Shown: one piece after another, positions 1-8,062 of the stretch | Numbering within the stretch: position 1 is the stretch's first letter | Layout: each line of letters begins with the position of its first letter | Source: JALQUL01 sp040382935 | GTDB taxonomy: Bacteria > Pseudomonadota > Gammaproteobacteria > Burkholderiales > Burkholderiaceae_C | NCBI GenBank assembly: GCA_040382935.1 | Contig: JBEIEP010000005.1 | Span: 37,285 to 101,284 of the forward strand | Direction: 5' to 3' | DNA: 64,000 nt | Notes under the pieces: generated by a model | What the model was told of the DNA's origin: nothing | The model's input: the letters and a program-made list of their open reading frames with translations, nothing else | Databases searched by the model: none | Translations under genes and position numbers: made by a program

Positions 1-512
1 CCACCCCGACCGCAGCCGCTGAGCTGGTCAGTGCGTCGCGGGCGGATCGCCTGTTTGCGCTTGATTCACTCATGCAAGACTTGGGTCTGTCTGTTCAGCG
101 TCAACTCGACCTTAAAGAACAGTGGCTTGACGCTGCCAGTTCACGTCTGGGGCGGCCATCGGACGTTTTGCACAGACAGTCGCAACAACTGGCTCACATG
201 GCCAACAGTCTTTCCAGGCAGGCTAATGCCGGTTGGGTGCGTGCCCAGCAGCCCTTGACCATGCTTGCTTCACAGCTTCCTAATACGGTACGCCGTTACA
301 CCATGGCCTGTGAGCAGCGCCTAGAGCGAGCGCAACAGGCCATGCACCACCTGGACCCAAAAAATGTCCTGACCCGCGGCTATGCCTTGTTGACCAACAC
401 AGACGGTCAGGCCTTGACGGCGGCGGCGCAAACCCATGCCGGCCAGCAGGTTTACGCTCAAATGAAGGACGGAACGCTTGATTTGGTGGTAAACGGCCTA
501 TCGATCGATTAA
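1..512 (+). CDS. xseA: Exodeoxyribonuclease VII large subunit, 3' end
   Basis: This is the C-terminal part of the large subunit of exonuclease VII, which with XseB degrades single-stranded DNA to oligonucleotides. The reading frame is already open at base 3 and begins with TPTAAELVS, a signature of the catalytic core of XseA, followed by the long Gln/Arg-rich helical region and the typical ending around LTRGYALLTNTDG (usual form: RGYAI followed by a G-x-v turn). The stop is TAA at 510. The 5' part lies outside the window, so start, length and operon cannot be judged. Identification comes from these motifs only and is fairly sure. Confidence 0.9.
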   Translation, partial: TPTAAAELVSASRADRLFALDSLMQDLGLSVQRQLDLKEQWLDAASSRLGRPSDVLHRQSQQLAHMANSLSRQANAGWVRAQQPLTMLASQLPNTVRRYTMACEQRLERAQQAMHHLDPKNVLTRGYALLTNTDGQALTAAAQTHAGQQVYAQMKDGTLDLVVNGLSID

Positions 513-649
513 GCGCAAACCCCTGCACGGTAGCAGGCCATGTGTCGCAGGGCTCACCATGGCTGGCTGGCTGACCCTACAATTGCAGGGTTTGCTGGGC
601 TGTGTGGCCCGCACAATGGCGTATTTGAAATCAACCGGAGTTTTAATTT

Positions 650-1231
650 ATGGAACATACCCTGCCTGCCTTGCCCTACGGACTGGATGACTTGGCCCCC
701 CATTATTCGCGTGAGTCCTTAGAGTTTCACCATGGCAAGCACCACAACGCTTACGTGGTCAACCTCAACAACCTTCAAAAAGGTACAGAATTTGAGGCCC
801 TGACGCTTGAAGAGATCGTTAAAAAGGCCGCTGGTCCGGTTTACAACAACGCTGCCCAGATCTGGAACCACACCTTTTTCTGGAGCTGTATGAAACCCCA
901 AGGGGGGGGCCAGCCGTCTGGCGATTTGGCGGCAGCCATCAACGCCAAATGGGGCAGCTATGACGCATTCAAGGAAGCGTTTGTAAAATCGGCTGTAGGT
1001 AACTTTGGCTCGGGCTGGACATGGCTGGTAAAAAAGGCCGATGGTTCGGTGGACATCGTTAACACGGGCGCCGCAGGCACGCCGCTAACAGGTGCAGACA
1101 AAGCGTTGTTAACCGTGGACGTATGGGAGCACGCCTACTACATTGACTACCGTAACATGCGCCCCAAATTTGTCGAAACTTTTTTGAATAGTTTGGTCAA
1201 TTGGGAGTTTGCGCAAAGCAACTTTGCGTAA
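650..1231 (+). CDS. sodB: Superoxide dismutase, iron type
   Basis: The 193-residue protein converts superoxide to hydrogen peroxide and oxygen in the cytoplasm. All four metal ligands of the Fe/Mn family are visible: His27 (in EFHHGKHH), His74 (in WNHTFFW), Asp157 and His161 (in DVWEHAYY). Gln70 in NNAAQIWNH is the position typical of the iron enzymes, so I call the Fe form. The length matches E. coli SodB. The start ATG has a GGAG motif about 10 bases upstream (637-640). It is followed by the convergent DUF192 gene and appears to be monocistronic. The Fe versus cambialistic distinction is inferred from sequence, not proven. Confidence 0.95.
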   Translation: MEHTLPALPYGLDDLAPHYSRESLEFHHGKHHNAYVVNLNNLQKGTEFEALTLEEIVKKAAGPVYNNAAQIWNHTFFWSCMKPQGGGQPSGDLAAAINAKWGSYDAFKEAFVKSAVGNFGSGWTWLVKKADGSVDIVNTGAAGTPLTGADKALLTVDVWEHAYYIDYRNMRPKFVETFLNSLVNWEFAQSNFA

Positions 1232-1251
1232 GTCGTAGTCCCAAACCCGTC

Positions 1252-1713
1252 CTAGGGTTTAAATGGAGGGCCGGTTAGCTTGCTACCGGCCTTCATGCCT
1301 TTTGCTGCAAACCAGCCTTGGTTCATCTCCAGTACAAACCGAACCGGCTTTTTTGAGCAGTGGGAATCGTCGGACATGGGTTTCATATCCGCTAGGTTCA
1401 CGATGGTCCCATCGTCTGCAACAAACGCCGCTGTTAGGGCCATACGCGTGTTCCTCATCCAAAAACACTGAACCGAGGCTTGTTCAAATACGAACAGCAT
1501 GCCCTCGTTGGTCGGCATTTTTTCTCGGTACATCAAACCGATCTCCCGCTGGCGAGGGGTTTGCGCCACTTGCGCATCAATGCGGTGAAGTGAGGCCTGC
1601 AAAACAACCCGCGCAAGCGAGGTTTGGGCCACTTCTGAGGCGTTTTGCGCAAAGCAGGTAACGGTAAGGAGTGCTGAAACCAGCAGTGAGGCAAGGCTTA
1701 GGGTGGGGTGCAT
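1252..1713 (-). CDS. DUF192 family exported protein
   Basis: A small DUF192 protein of unknown biochemical function, predicted to be exported. The N-terminus (MHPTLSLASLLVSALLTVT) is a clear signal peptide ending near CFAQ. The mature part has the family hallmarks: a strand pair ending in QREIGLMYREKM, then GMLFVF, then CFWMRNT and a DGTIVNLADMKP segment before the C-terminal G-W-F-A. I start at the ATG at 1713 because the signal peptide begins there; an in-frame ATG at 1731 would add six residues. It is convergent with sodB. An intrinsic terminator for the upstream gene sits just before it at 1741-1760. Confidence 0.85.
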   Translation of the reverse strand: MHPTLSLASLLVSALLTVTCFAQNASEVAQTSLARVVLQASLHRIDAQVAQTPRQREIGLMYREKMPTNEGMLFVFEQASVQCFWMRNTRMALTAAFVADDGTIVNLADMKPMSDDSHCSKKPVRFVLEMNQGWFAAKGMKAGSKLTGPPFKP

Positions 1714-1734
1714 GCCAGCAATTGTATGCAAACA

Positions 1735-1760
1735 TTAAAAAAGCCCGCTCAGGCGGGCTT
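1735..1760 (-). terminator. Intrinsic terminator of the Ala/Lys-rich protein gene
   Basis: On the minus strand an 8-bp perfect stem (AAGCCCGC pairing with GCGGGCTT, four-base loop) is followed directly by a T run. It lies downstream of the small gene ending at 1838 and only a few bases before the DUF192 start, so it probably insulates the two, or attenuates read-through into DUF192. Confidence 0.75.
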
Positions 1761-1837
1761 TGGTGACAAGCAATAAGGGTTGTGCTTAGCGGGTGGCGAT
1801 GGATTCGCTGCCACTGGGCCGCAACCCTTGCCTATGA

Positions 1838-2071
1838 TTACTTGGCGGCCGAAGCAGCAGCAGCAGGGGCCTTGGCTTTTGCGTCAGCTTTCTTTTCTGC
1901 TTTAACTTCAGCCTTTTTCTCGGCTTTTGCGTCGGCTTTCTTTTCAGCTTTGGCTTCGGCTTTCATTTCGGCTTTAGCAGGAGCGGATGCAGCCTTGGCA
2001 GGAGCGGCGGTTTGAGCGAATGCGCCAGCGGCGAAAAGACCAGCAACCAATGCAGCGAGGAGTTTGTTCAT
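1838..2071 (-). CDS. Small Ala/Lys/Glu-rich exported protein
   Basis: The 77-residue product starts with a textbook signal peptide (MNKLLAALVAGLFAAGAFAQ) followed by a mature part made almost only of Ala, Lys, Glu and Asp in short repeats such as AEKKADAKAEKK. It should form a highly charged helix or a disordered chain in the periplasm. I do not recognise a defined family; similar short exported Ala/Lys-rich proteins are common in Comamonadaceae. The mature part lacks the long DNA-binding core expected of an H1-like protein, and the signal peptide argues against a cytoplasmic role. A strong terminator at 1735-1760 supports it being a real, independently transcribed gene. Confidence 0.75.
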   Translation of the reverse strand: MNKLLAALVAGLFAAGAFAQTAAPAKAASAPAKAEMKAEAKAEKKADAKAEKKAEVKAEKKADAKAKAPAAAASAAK

Positions 2072-2449
2072 TTTGAAATCCTAAATTGATAAAGTATCTA
2101 ACAACGAAACGGAAAGGGCCAAAGAGTTGAGTCCAAGATCGGTCGAAACAGGTCACTGAACTTTTTCCTGGTGCTTCCTTAACGACCAGGCCACCGGGCA
2201 GGTTGACAACATTTTTCGATTTTTTTGTTGAGATGGTAGAAAAAGACCCACGGTGATTGTTGGGATGGCTTCAGGATCGTTTCCCACAAGCAATTCAACC
2301 CCAGTAAAATGCGCTAGGCGAGCAAATGGCGGGAAAACCGACCTTTCAGGCTTAGGATGCGTGTTTGACAGCTAGATGCAAGTCTTTCGGGTCACAATCG
2401 CTCTTAGCGCTTGCTTGAATCACGTACCACTAACCGGAGACTTCTTTCC
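2072..2449. other. Intergenic region between the Ala/Lys-rich gene and icd
   Basis: This 378-base divergent gap must carry the promoters of both flanking genes. I see two TTGACA hexamers on the plus strand (2203-2208 and 2364-2369), but neither has a convincing -10 element at 16-18 bases, so I do not call promoters. The icd start has GGAG at 2436-2439. No ORF or RNA gene is evident. Confidence 0.5.
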
Positions 2450-3703
2450 ATGTACCAGCACATCAAAGTTCCCGCGCAAGGCGAAAAAATAACGGTCAAC
2501 GCCGATATGTCGCTAAACGTGCCCGATCAACCCATTATTCCGTACATTGAGGGCGATGGCACCGGATTTGATATCACGCCCGTTATGCTCAAAGTGGTGG
2601 ATGCGGCGGTGGCCAAATGTTATGGCGGGCAGCGCAAAATTCATTGGATGGAGGTCTATGCCGGTGAAAAATCGACCAAGATCTACGGCCCCGACGTGTG
2701 GCTGCCAGAAGAAACCTTGCACGCGGTGCGGGACTATGTGGTATCGATCAAAGGCCCGTTGACGACCCCTGTGGGCGGTGGTATTCGTTCCTTGAACGTG
2801 GCTTTGCGGCAGGAACTGGACCTCTATGTTTGTTTGCGCCCCATCCAATACTTTGACGGTGTGCCATCGCCTGTTAAGGAGCCGCACAAAACCGACATGG
2901 TGATCTTCCGTGAGAACTCTGAAGATATCTACGCGGGTATCGAATTTGAAGCCCAGTCAGAAAAAGCCCAAAAACTGATCAAGTTTTTGCAAGAGGAAAT
3001 GGGCGTTAAAAAAATTCGTTTCCCAGCCACTTCGGGTATCGGCATCAAACCGGTTTCGATTGAAGGAACCCAGCGCTTGGTACGTAAGGCGATTCAGTAC
3101 GCCATCGACAACGACAAGCCCAACGTGACCCTGGTTCACAAGGGCAACATTATGAAGTTCACCGAAGGTGGGTTCAGAGACTGGGGTTACGACTTGGCGG
3201 CCAAAGAGTTTGGTGCCGAACTGATTGACGGTGGCCCGTGGATGCGTTTTAACAACCCAAAAACAGGCAAAGAGATCATCATCAAAGACGTGATTGCCGA
3301 TGCGTTTTTGCAGCAAATTTTGCTGCGTCCAGCTGAATACAGTGTGATTGCCACGCTTAATTTGAACGGCGATTACGTGTCTGACGCGCTGGCCGCACAA
3401 GTGGGCGGCATCGGCATTGCACCTGGTGCCAATCTATCGGATACGGTGGCCATGTTTGAGGCCACCCACGGCACGGCGCCAAAATATGCAGGCAAAGACT
3501 ACGTTAACCCTGGCTCCGAAATTTTGTCGGCCGAGATGATGCTGCGCCATATGGGTTGGAAAGAAGCCGCTGATTTAATCATTGCAGCCACCAAGCGCGC
3601 CATTTTGAGCAAGAAAGTGACCTATGATTTTGCAAGGCTCATGGAAGGCGCAACGCAAGTCAGCTGCTCGGGCTTTGGGCAGGTCATGATTGACCACATG
3701 TAA
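2450..3703 (+). CDS. icd: Isocitrate dehydrogenase, NADP-dependent
   Basis: The 417-residue enzyme oxidatively decarboxylates isocitrate to 2-oxoglutarate in the TCA cycle. Family marks in order: IPYIEGDGTG near the N-terminus, GGIRSLNVALRQELD with the serine that in E. coli is phosphorylated by AceK, ENSEDIYAGIE (usually ENTEDIYAGIE), NLNGDYVSDALAAQVGG, and EATHGTAPKYAG whose Lys-Tyr pair is characteristic of NADP specificity. The ATG at 2450 has GGAG upstream; an in-frame TTG at 2411 is less likely. A candidate terminator lies at 3784-3814, separating it from clpS. The icd-clpS-clpA order is familiar in Burkholderiales. Confidence 0.96.
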   Translation: MYQHIKVPAQGEKITVNADMSLNVPDQPIIPYIEGDGTGFDITPVMLKVVDAAVAKCYGGQRKIHWMEVYAGEKSTKIYGPDVWLPEETLHAVRDYVVSIKGPLTTPVGGGIRSLNVALRQELDLYVCLRPIQYFDGVPSPVKEPHKTDMVIFRENSEDIYAGIEFEAQSEKAQKLIKFLQEEMGVKKIRFPATSGIGIKPVSIEGTQRLVRKAIQYAIDNDKPNVTLVHKGNIMKFTEGGFRDWGYDLAAKEFGAELIDGGPWMRFNNPKTGKEIIIKDVIADAFLQQILLRPAEYSVIATLNLNGDYVSDALAAQVGGIGIAPGANLSDTVAMFEATHGTAPKYAGKDYVNPGSEILSAEMMLRHMGWKEAADLIIAATKRAILSKKVTYDFARLMEGATQVSCSGFGQVMIDHM

Positions 3704-3708
3704 AACCA

Positions 3709-3742
3709 GACACTGCCCCCTCGCTTAGCGAGAGGCAGTGTC
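3709..3742. other. Stem-loop after icd
   Basis: GACACTGCC pairs perfectly with GGCAGTGTC around a C-rich loop that contains a second small CTCGC/GCGAG hairpin. It starts six bases after the icd stop. It is followed by A rather than T residues on the plus strand, so it is more likely an mRNA 3' stabilising structure than the terminator itself. Confidence 0.4.
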
Positions 3743-3783
3743 AAAAAATCCGGTCACCGCAGGGCGGTACTGGACTCACTCAA

Positions 3784-3814
3784 AAGTGCCGCTCATGATC
3801 TGGGCGGCATTTTT
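3784..3814 (+). terminator. Candidate intrinsic terminator of icd
   Basis: AAGTGCCGC can pair with GCGGCATTT (nine pairs, one G-U) around an 11-base loop, followed by a run of T at 3810-3814. It lies between icd and clpS on the plus strand. Confidence 0.55.
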
Positions 3815-3871
3815 GCTTGAAAAGTGATAAATTGCCCGTACATGCTACCGATGATTGAAACCTTAACCAAT

Positions 3872-4219
3872 ATGGCTACGCGCGCTCCAAATAAAGTTGT
3901 TCCCTTGCGCCCCGATGACGGTGGCGGTGCCGTGGTGCTGGAGCGCCAACGTCAGGCCGTTGCGCCACCGCGTATGCACCAGGTGGTCATGCTCAATGAC
4001 GACTACACCCCTATGGAGTTCGTGGTGGACGTCATCCAGGATGTTTTTCGTAAGGACCAGGCAACGGCAACCCAAATCATGTTAAAAATTCACTTGGAGG
4101 GCAGGGCCGTGTGCGGTGTCTATACCCCGGATATTGCAGCGTCTAAGGTCGATCAGGTCATGGGTGCGGCCAAGCAGTATGGTCATCCCTTGCAATGTAT
4201 TCAGGAACCTATTGAATAA
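3872..4219 (+). CDS. clpS: ATP-dependent Clp protease adaptor ClpS
   Basis: ClpS binds N-degron substrates and hands them to ClpA for degradation by ClpAP. The 115-residue product has the substrate pocket: HQVVMLNDDYTPMEFVV (Asn42, Asp43, Asp44, Met48) and the His of MLKIHLEG (His74), corresponding to E. coli N34, D35, D36, M40 and H66. I chose the ATG at 3872 (MATRAPNK) because homologues start this way; in-frame GTG 3824, ATG 3842 and ATG 3851 are possible and no clear ribosome binding site decides. clpA follows after 54 bases, so the adaptor and its unfoldase are very likely co-transcribed. Confidence 0.93.
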   Translation: MATRAPNKVVPLRPDDGGGAVVLERQRQAVAPPRMHQVVMLNDDYTPMEFVVDVIQDVFRKDQATATQIMLKIHLEGRAVCGVYTPDIAASKVDQVMGAAKQYGHPLQCIQEPIE

Positions 4220-4273
4220 CGTACAGTCGACACCAGATGTTAGCAATCCCTCGCGGGGCAAAAAGGAATTGAA

Positions 4274-6604
4274 ATGATTGCGCAAGAACTAGAAGTCAGT
4301 TTGCACATGGCCTTTGTAGAGGCGCGGCAGAAGCGTCACGAGTTCATTACCGTTGAGCATCTGTTGTTGGCCTTGCTGGATAACCCCAGTGCCCAGGAAG
4401 TGTTGCTGGCGTGCGCCGCCAACTTGGATGATTTGCGAAAATCGCTGTCGGTGTTTATTGCCGACAACACGCCCCAGGTGGCCGGGGCCGATGACGTAGA
4501 TACCCAGCCGACACTGGGGTTTCAGCGCGTGATTCAACGGGCCATCATGCACGTTCAATCCACCGCCAGCGGGAAAAAGGAAGTGATAGGCGCCAATGTG
4601 TTAGTGGCCATTTTTGGCGAAAAAGACTCTCACGCGGTGTATTACCTGCATCAACAGGGCGTAACACGTCTGGATGTGGTTAACTTTATCGCCCATGGCA
4701 TACGCAAGGGCGATGTACCCGAGGCCGAAAAGCCTGCTGCGAATGCGCCAGAGGGTGAGGCTGAATCGGCTGAAAAGAACGAAAAAGCGTCCCCCTTAGA
4801 CCAGTTTGCCCAAAACCTTAACCAGTTGGCCAAGGACGGAAAAATTGATCCCCTAATAGGCCGTGAATTTGAGGTTGAGCGCACCATACAAATCCTTTGC
4901 CGTCGCCGTAAAAACAATCCTTTATTGGTGGGCGAGGCCGGCGTCGGAAAAACCGCGATTGCCGAGGGCCTGGCCTGGCGAGTCACGCAGGGCAATGTGC
5001 CTGAGATACTTAAAGAAGCCATCGTGTACTCCCTTGACATGGGCGCCTTGCTGGCTGGCACCAAATACAGGGGTGATTTTGAACAACGGCTAAAAGGGGT
5101 GCTCAAGTCCTTAAAAGAAAAACCAAATGCGGTTTTGTTCATTGACGAGATTCACACCATTATTGGTGCGGGCGCTGCCTCTGGCGGCACTATGGACGCG
5201 TCCAATTTGTTAAAGCCCGCCTTGAGTTCGGGGCAACTTAAATGCATAGGTGCTACGACGTTTACCGAGTACCGCAGCATTTTTGAAAAAGATGCCGCAC
5301 TGGCACGTCGCTTTCAAAAGGTGGACGTCGTGGAGCCCACCATCCCTGAAACCGTTGAGATTCTCAAAGGACTCAAATCACGTTTTGAAGAGCACCACAG
5401 CGTGAAGTACGCCCTGTCTGCCTTGCAGGCGGCGGCTGAATTGAGCGCCCGCTATATCAACGACAGGCAGTTGCCCGACAAGGCCATTGACGTGATCGAC
5501 GAGGCAGGCGCAGCCCAGCGTATTGCCACGGCATCCAAACGCAAAAAATTGATTTCCAAAACTGAAATTGAGGAAATTGTCGCCAAAATTGCGCGCATTC
5601 CACCGGCCAACGTATCCAACGACGACCGCAGCAAATTGCAATCCTTAGAGCGCGACTTGAAGAGCGTGGTGTTCGGGCAGGACCTTGCACTAGAGGTGTT
5701 GGCCAGCTCGGTCAAAATGGCGCGCTCCGGCCTGGGTAAAGTAGACAAACCCATTGGCAGCTTTTTGTTCAGTGGCCCGACTGGCGTTGGCAAAACAGAA
5801 GCCGCCAAGCAGTTGGCCTATATCATGGGCATCGAGTTGATTCGGTTTGATATGTCAGAGTACATGGAGCGCCATGCGGTGAGCCGCCTGATAGGGGCAC
5901 CTCCGGGATACGTGGGTTTTGGCCAGGGGGGCTTGCTCACCGAGGCCGTCAGCAAGAAGCCTCATTGCGTTTTGCTGTTGGATGAAATTGAAAAAGCCCA
6001 TCCCGACATCTTCAATGTACTGCTGCAAGTCATGGACCACGGCAGCCTGACCGACAACAACGGGCGCAAGGCCGATTTTCGCAATGTCATCGTCATCATG
6101 ACGACCAATGCGGGTGCCGAGACCATGAACAAGGCCACCATAGGCTTTACCAATCCGCGCCAGGCAGGTGACGAGATGGGTGACATTAAGCGTCTGTTTA
6201 CCCCCGAGTTCCGTAACCGCTTAGACGCCATGGTGAGCTTTAAATCCTTGGATGAAACGGTCATCTTGCGCGTGGTCGATAAATTCCTGTTGCAACTTGA
6301 AATTCAACTGGGCGAGAAGAAGGTGGAGGCCACCTTTACCGACGCCTTGAGAAGCCATTTGGCCAAAAAAGGATTTGATCCACTCATGGGGGCTCGACCC
6401 ATGCAGCGTTTGATCCAGGACACCATACGCAAGGCCCTGGCCGATGAGCTTCTGTTCGGGCGCTTGGTTGATGGTGGGCGCTTGGTGGTGGATGCGGTGG
6501 CCAAGGTAGACGACAAAGGCAACACGGGTACCGAGGTGACCCTTGACATTACGCCGTTGCCCCGCAAAGACAGCAAGGCCAAGGCGGATGCAGTCGCCGC
6601 ATAA
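4274..6604 (+). CDS. clpA: ATP-dependent Clp protease ATP-binding subunit ClpA
   Basis: The 776-residue Hsp100 unfoldase feeds substrates to ClpP. Order of parts: N-terminal double Clp repeat (about 1-145) that docks ClpS; an acidic linker (about 150-170); first AAA+ module with Walker A GEAGVGKT at 220-227 and Walker B VLFIDEIHTI; second AAA+ module with Walker A GPTGVGKT at 501-508 and VLLLDEIEKAH; an IGF tripeptide near 623-625 that matches the ClpP-docking loop; then TPEFRNRLD and the D2 small domain. There is no ClpB-type middle coiled coil, which supports ClpA. A charged Lys/Ala tail follows. sbcB starts inside its 3' end, so translation is probably coupled. Confidence 0.96.
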   Translation: MIAQELEVSLHMAFVEARQKRHEFITVEHLLLALLDNPSAQEVLLACAANLDDLRKSLSVFIADNTPQVAGADDVDTQPTLGFQRVIQRAIMHVQSTASGKKEVIGANVLVAIFGEKDSHAVYYLHQQGVTRLDVVNFIAHGIRKGDVPEAEKPAANAPEGEAESAEKNEKASPLDQFAQNLNQLAKDGKIDPLIGREFEVERTIQILCRRRKNNPLLVGEAGVGKTAIAEGLAWRVTQGNVPEILKEAIVYSLDMGALLAGTKYRGDFEQRLKGVLKSLKEKPNAVLFIDEIHTIIGAGAASGGTMDASNLLKPALSSGQLKCIGATTFTEYRSIFEKDAALARRFQKVDVVEPTIPETVEILKGLKSRFEEHHSVKYALSALQAAAELSARYINDRQLPDKAIDVIDEAGAAQRIATASKRKKLISKTEIEEIVAKIARIPPANVSNDDRSKLQSLERDLKSVVFGQDLALEVLASSVKMARSGLGKVDKPIGSFLFSGPTGVGKTEAAKQLAYIMGIELIRFDMSEYMERHAVSRLIGAPPGYVGFGQGGLLTEAVSKKPHCVLLLDEIEKAHPDIFNVLLQVMDHGSLTDNNGRKADFRNVIVIMTTNAGAETMNKATIGFTNPRQAGDEMGDIKRLFTPEFRNRLDAMVSFKSLDETVILRVVDKFLLQLEIQLGEKKVEATFTDALRSHLAKKGFDPLMGARPMQRLIQDTIRKALADELLFGRLVDGGRLVVDAVAKVDDKGNTGTEVTLDITPLPRKDSKAKADAVAA

Positions 6605-8039
6605 GAGCGAACCCAGCTTTTTGTGGCACGACTATGAAACCTTTGGCCTGTCGCCAAAACGGGACAGGCCTGCCCAGTTCGCTGCGGTACGTACCAACGC
6701 CGAGTTGCAGGAAATTGGCGAACCCATCAACCTGCACTGCCAACCCGGCCCCGACTACCTGCCCGATCCGGTGTCGTGCGCATTGACGGGCATAACCCCC
6801 CAGCATTGCTATTCCCAAGGACTGCCAGAGTACCAATTTGCTGCCCGTATAGAGCAGGAACTGGCGCAACCCGGCACGATTGGTGTGGGCTACAACACGA
6901 TTCGGTTTGACGATGAGTTCACGCGGTATTTGCTCTGGCGAAACTTGATGGACCCCTATGCCAGAGAGTGGCAAAACCAATGCGGGCGTTGGGACATTTT
7001 GGACATGGTTCGCACGGTGTATGCCCTGCGCCCCGACGCGCTGCAGTGGCCCCAAAAAGAAGATGGGTCGGTGAGTTTTAAGTTGGAGCACCTGAGCCAG
7101 GCCAACGGTTTGGCGCACGAGGCGGCACATGACGCGCTCTCGGATGTACGCGCCACCCTGGCCTTGGCGCGGCTGATTCGGCAGCGCCAACCCCGTTTGT
7201 TTGAGTTTTGCTTGGGTTTGCACAAAAAAGACAGGGTGCTGGCAGAAATCAAATGGCCGCAGCAGCACCCGTTTTTGCACGTATCAGGGCGTTTTCCTGT
7301 TCAACGGGGTTGTCTGGCGATTATTTGGCCTTTGGCGCAACACCCCACCAACCGCAATGAACTTCTCTGCTGGGACTTGGCCCAACACCCTAGAGTGTTG
7401 CAGAATCTGGCCCCCGACGAAATCAAACACTTGGTGTTTACCCCGGAAGCGCAGTTGCCTGCTGGTCAGCATCGTTTACCTATCAAGTCGGTACACATCA
7501 ACAAAAGCCCGGTGGTGGTCAGCCAAATGTCGGTACTGACCGATGAATTGGCGCAGCGCTGGGGTGTGGACAAGACCCTCGCGCTGGGAGAGCATGCGAA
7601 CGCAGCGCAAGGCCTGCGTTGGTCAGAAGGATTCTGGCACCAAATTTTTGAACCCTACCAAAGCACCGACGACGCGCCGCCCGATGTGGAAGAGGACTTG
7701 TACGGCGGTTTTACCAGCGCCAACGACAGAAGGCGCCTGAACCAATTGCGCCAGCAAGACCCAGCGCATTGGGGCACTCGTGCGCAAGCCTTTGAAGACG
7801 AGCGTTTGATCGAACTGGCGTTTCGTTACCGGGCACGCCACTTTGTGCAAACGCTCACTGCTGACGAGTTGCAACGCTGGCAAAACCATTGTGACCAATC
7901 TTTGAATCAGCCAGCCCAGGGGCACAGAGGGTGGGTGGCCTACCGTGAGGCGCTGCAAAAATTCTCACACAATGAAGGCGCTGAATCACCTCAACGTGCC
8001 CAGGTCTTGGCGGCTCTGCACAGTTATCAACCCAGGTAA
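6588..8039 (+). CDS. sbcB: Exodeoxyribonuclease I
   Basis: Processive 3'-5' exonuclease on single-stranded DNA with roles in mismatch repair and recombination. The 483-residue protein has the DEDDh exonuclease site: HDYETFG with Asp15 and Glu17 at the same numbers as in E. coli ExoI, GYNTIRFDDEF, and EAAHDALSDVRATLALA with the catalytic His and Asp. The SH3-like and C-terminal helical regions follow, ending at about the family length (475 in E. coli). The ATG at 6588 gives this exact spacing and overlaps the clpA stop by 17 bases; an earlier in-frame start at 6543 would add an unrelated Arg-rich leader. Confidence 0.94.
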   Translation: MQSPHKSEPSFLWHDYETFGLSPKRDRPAQFAAVRTNAELQEIGEPINLHCQPGPDYLPDPVSCALTGITPQHCYSQGLPEYQFAARIEQELAQPGTIGVGYNTIRFDDEFTRYLLWRNLMDPYAREWQNQCGRWDILDMVRTVYALRPDALQWPQKEDGSVSFKLEHLSQANGLAHEAAHDALSDVRATLALARLIRQRQPRLFEFCLGLHKKDRVLAEIKWPQQHPFLHVSGRFPVQRGCLAIIWPLAQHPTNRNELLCWDLAQHPRVLQNLAPDEIKHLVFTPEAQLPAGQHRLPIKSVHINKSPVVVSQMSVLTDELAQRWGVDKTLALGEHANAAQGLRWSEGFWHQIFEPYQSTDDAPPDVEEDLYGGFTSANDRRRLNQLRQQDPAHWGTRAQAFEDERLIELAFRYRARHFVQTLTADELQRWQNHCDQSLNQPAQGHRGWVAYREALQKFSHNEGAESPQRAQVLAALHSYQPR

Positions 8040-8062
8040 ACGAAGGGATCCAAAGACCTTGT

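Noticed and set aside
1782..2015. Plus-strand frame rich in Ala, Phe and Ser opposite the Ala/Lys-rich protein gene
   Set aside because: It is the antisense shadow of the low-complexity gene; the minus-strand frame has a signal peptide and a terminator.
2203..2398. TTGACA-based promoters for icd
   Set aside because: Both TTGACA hexamers lack a -10 element at acceptable distance (the nearest AT-rich hexamer to the second is about 23 bases away).
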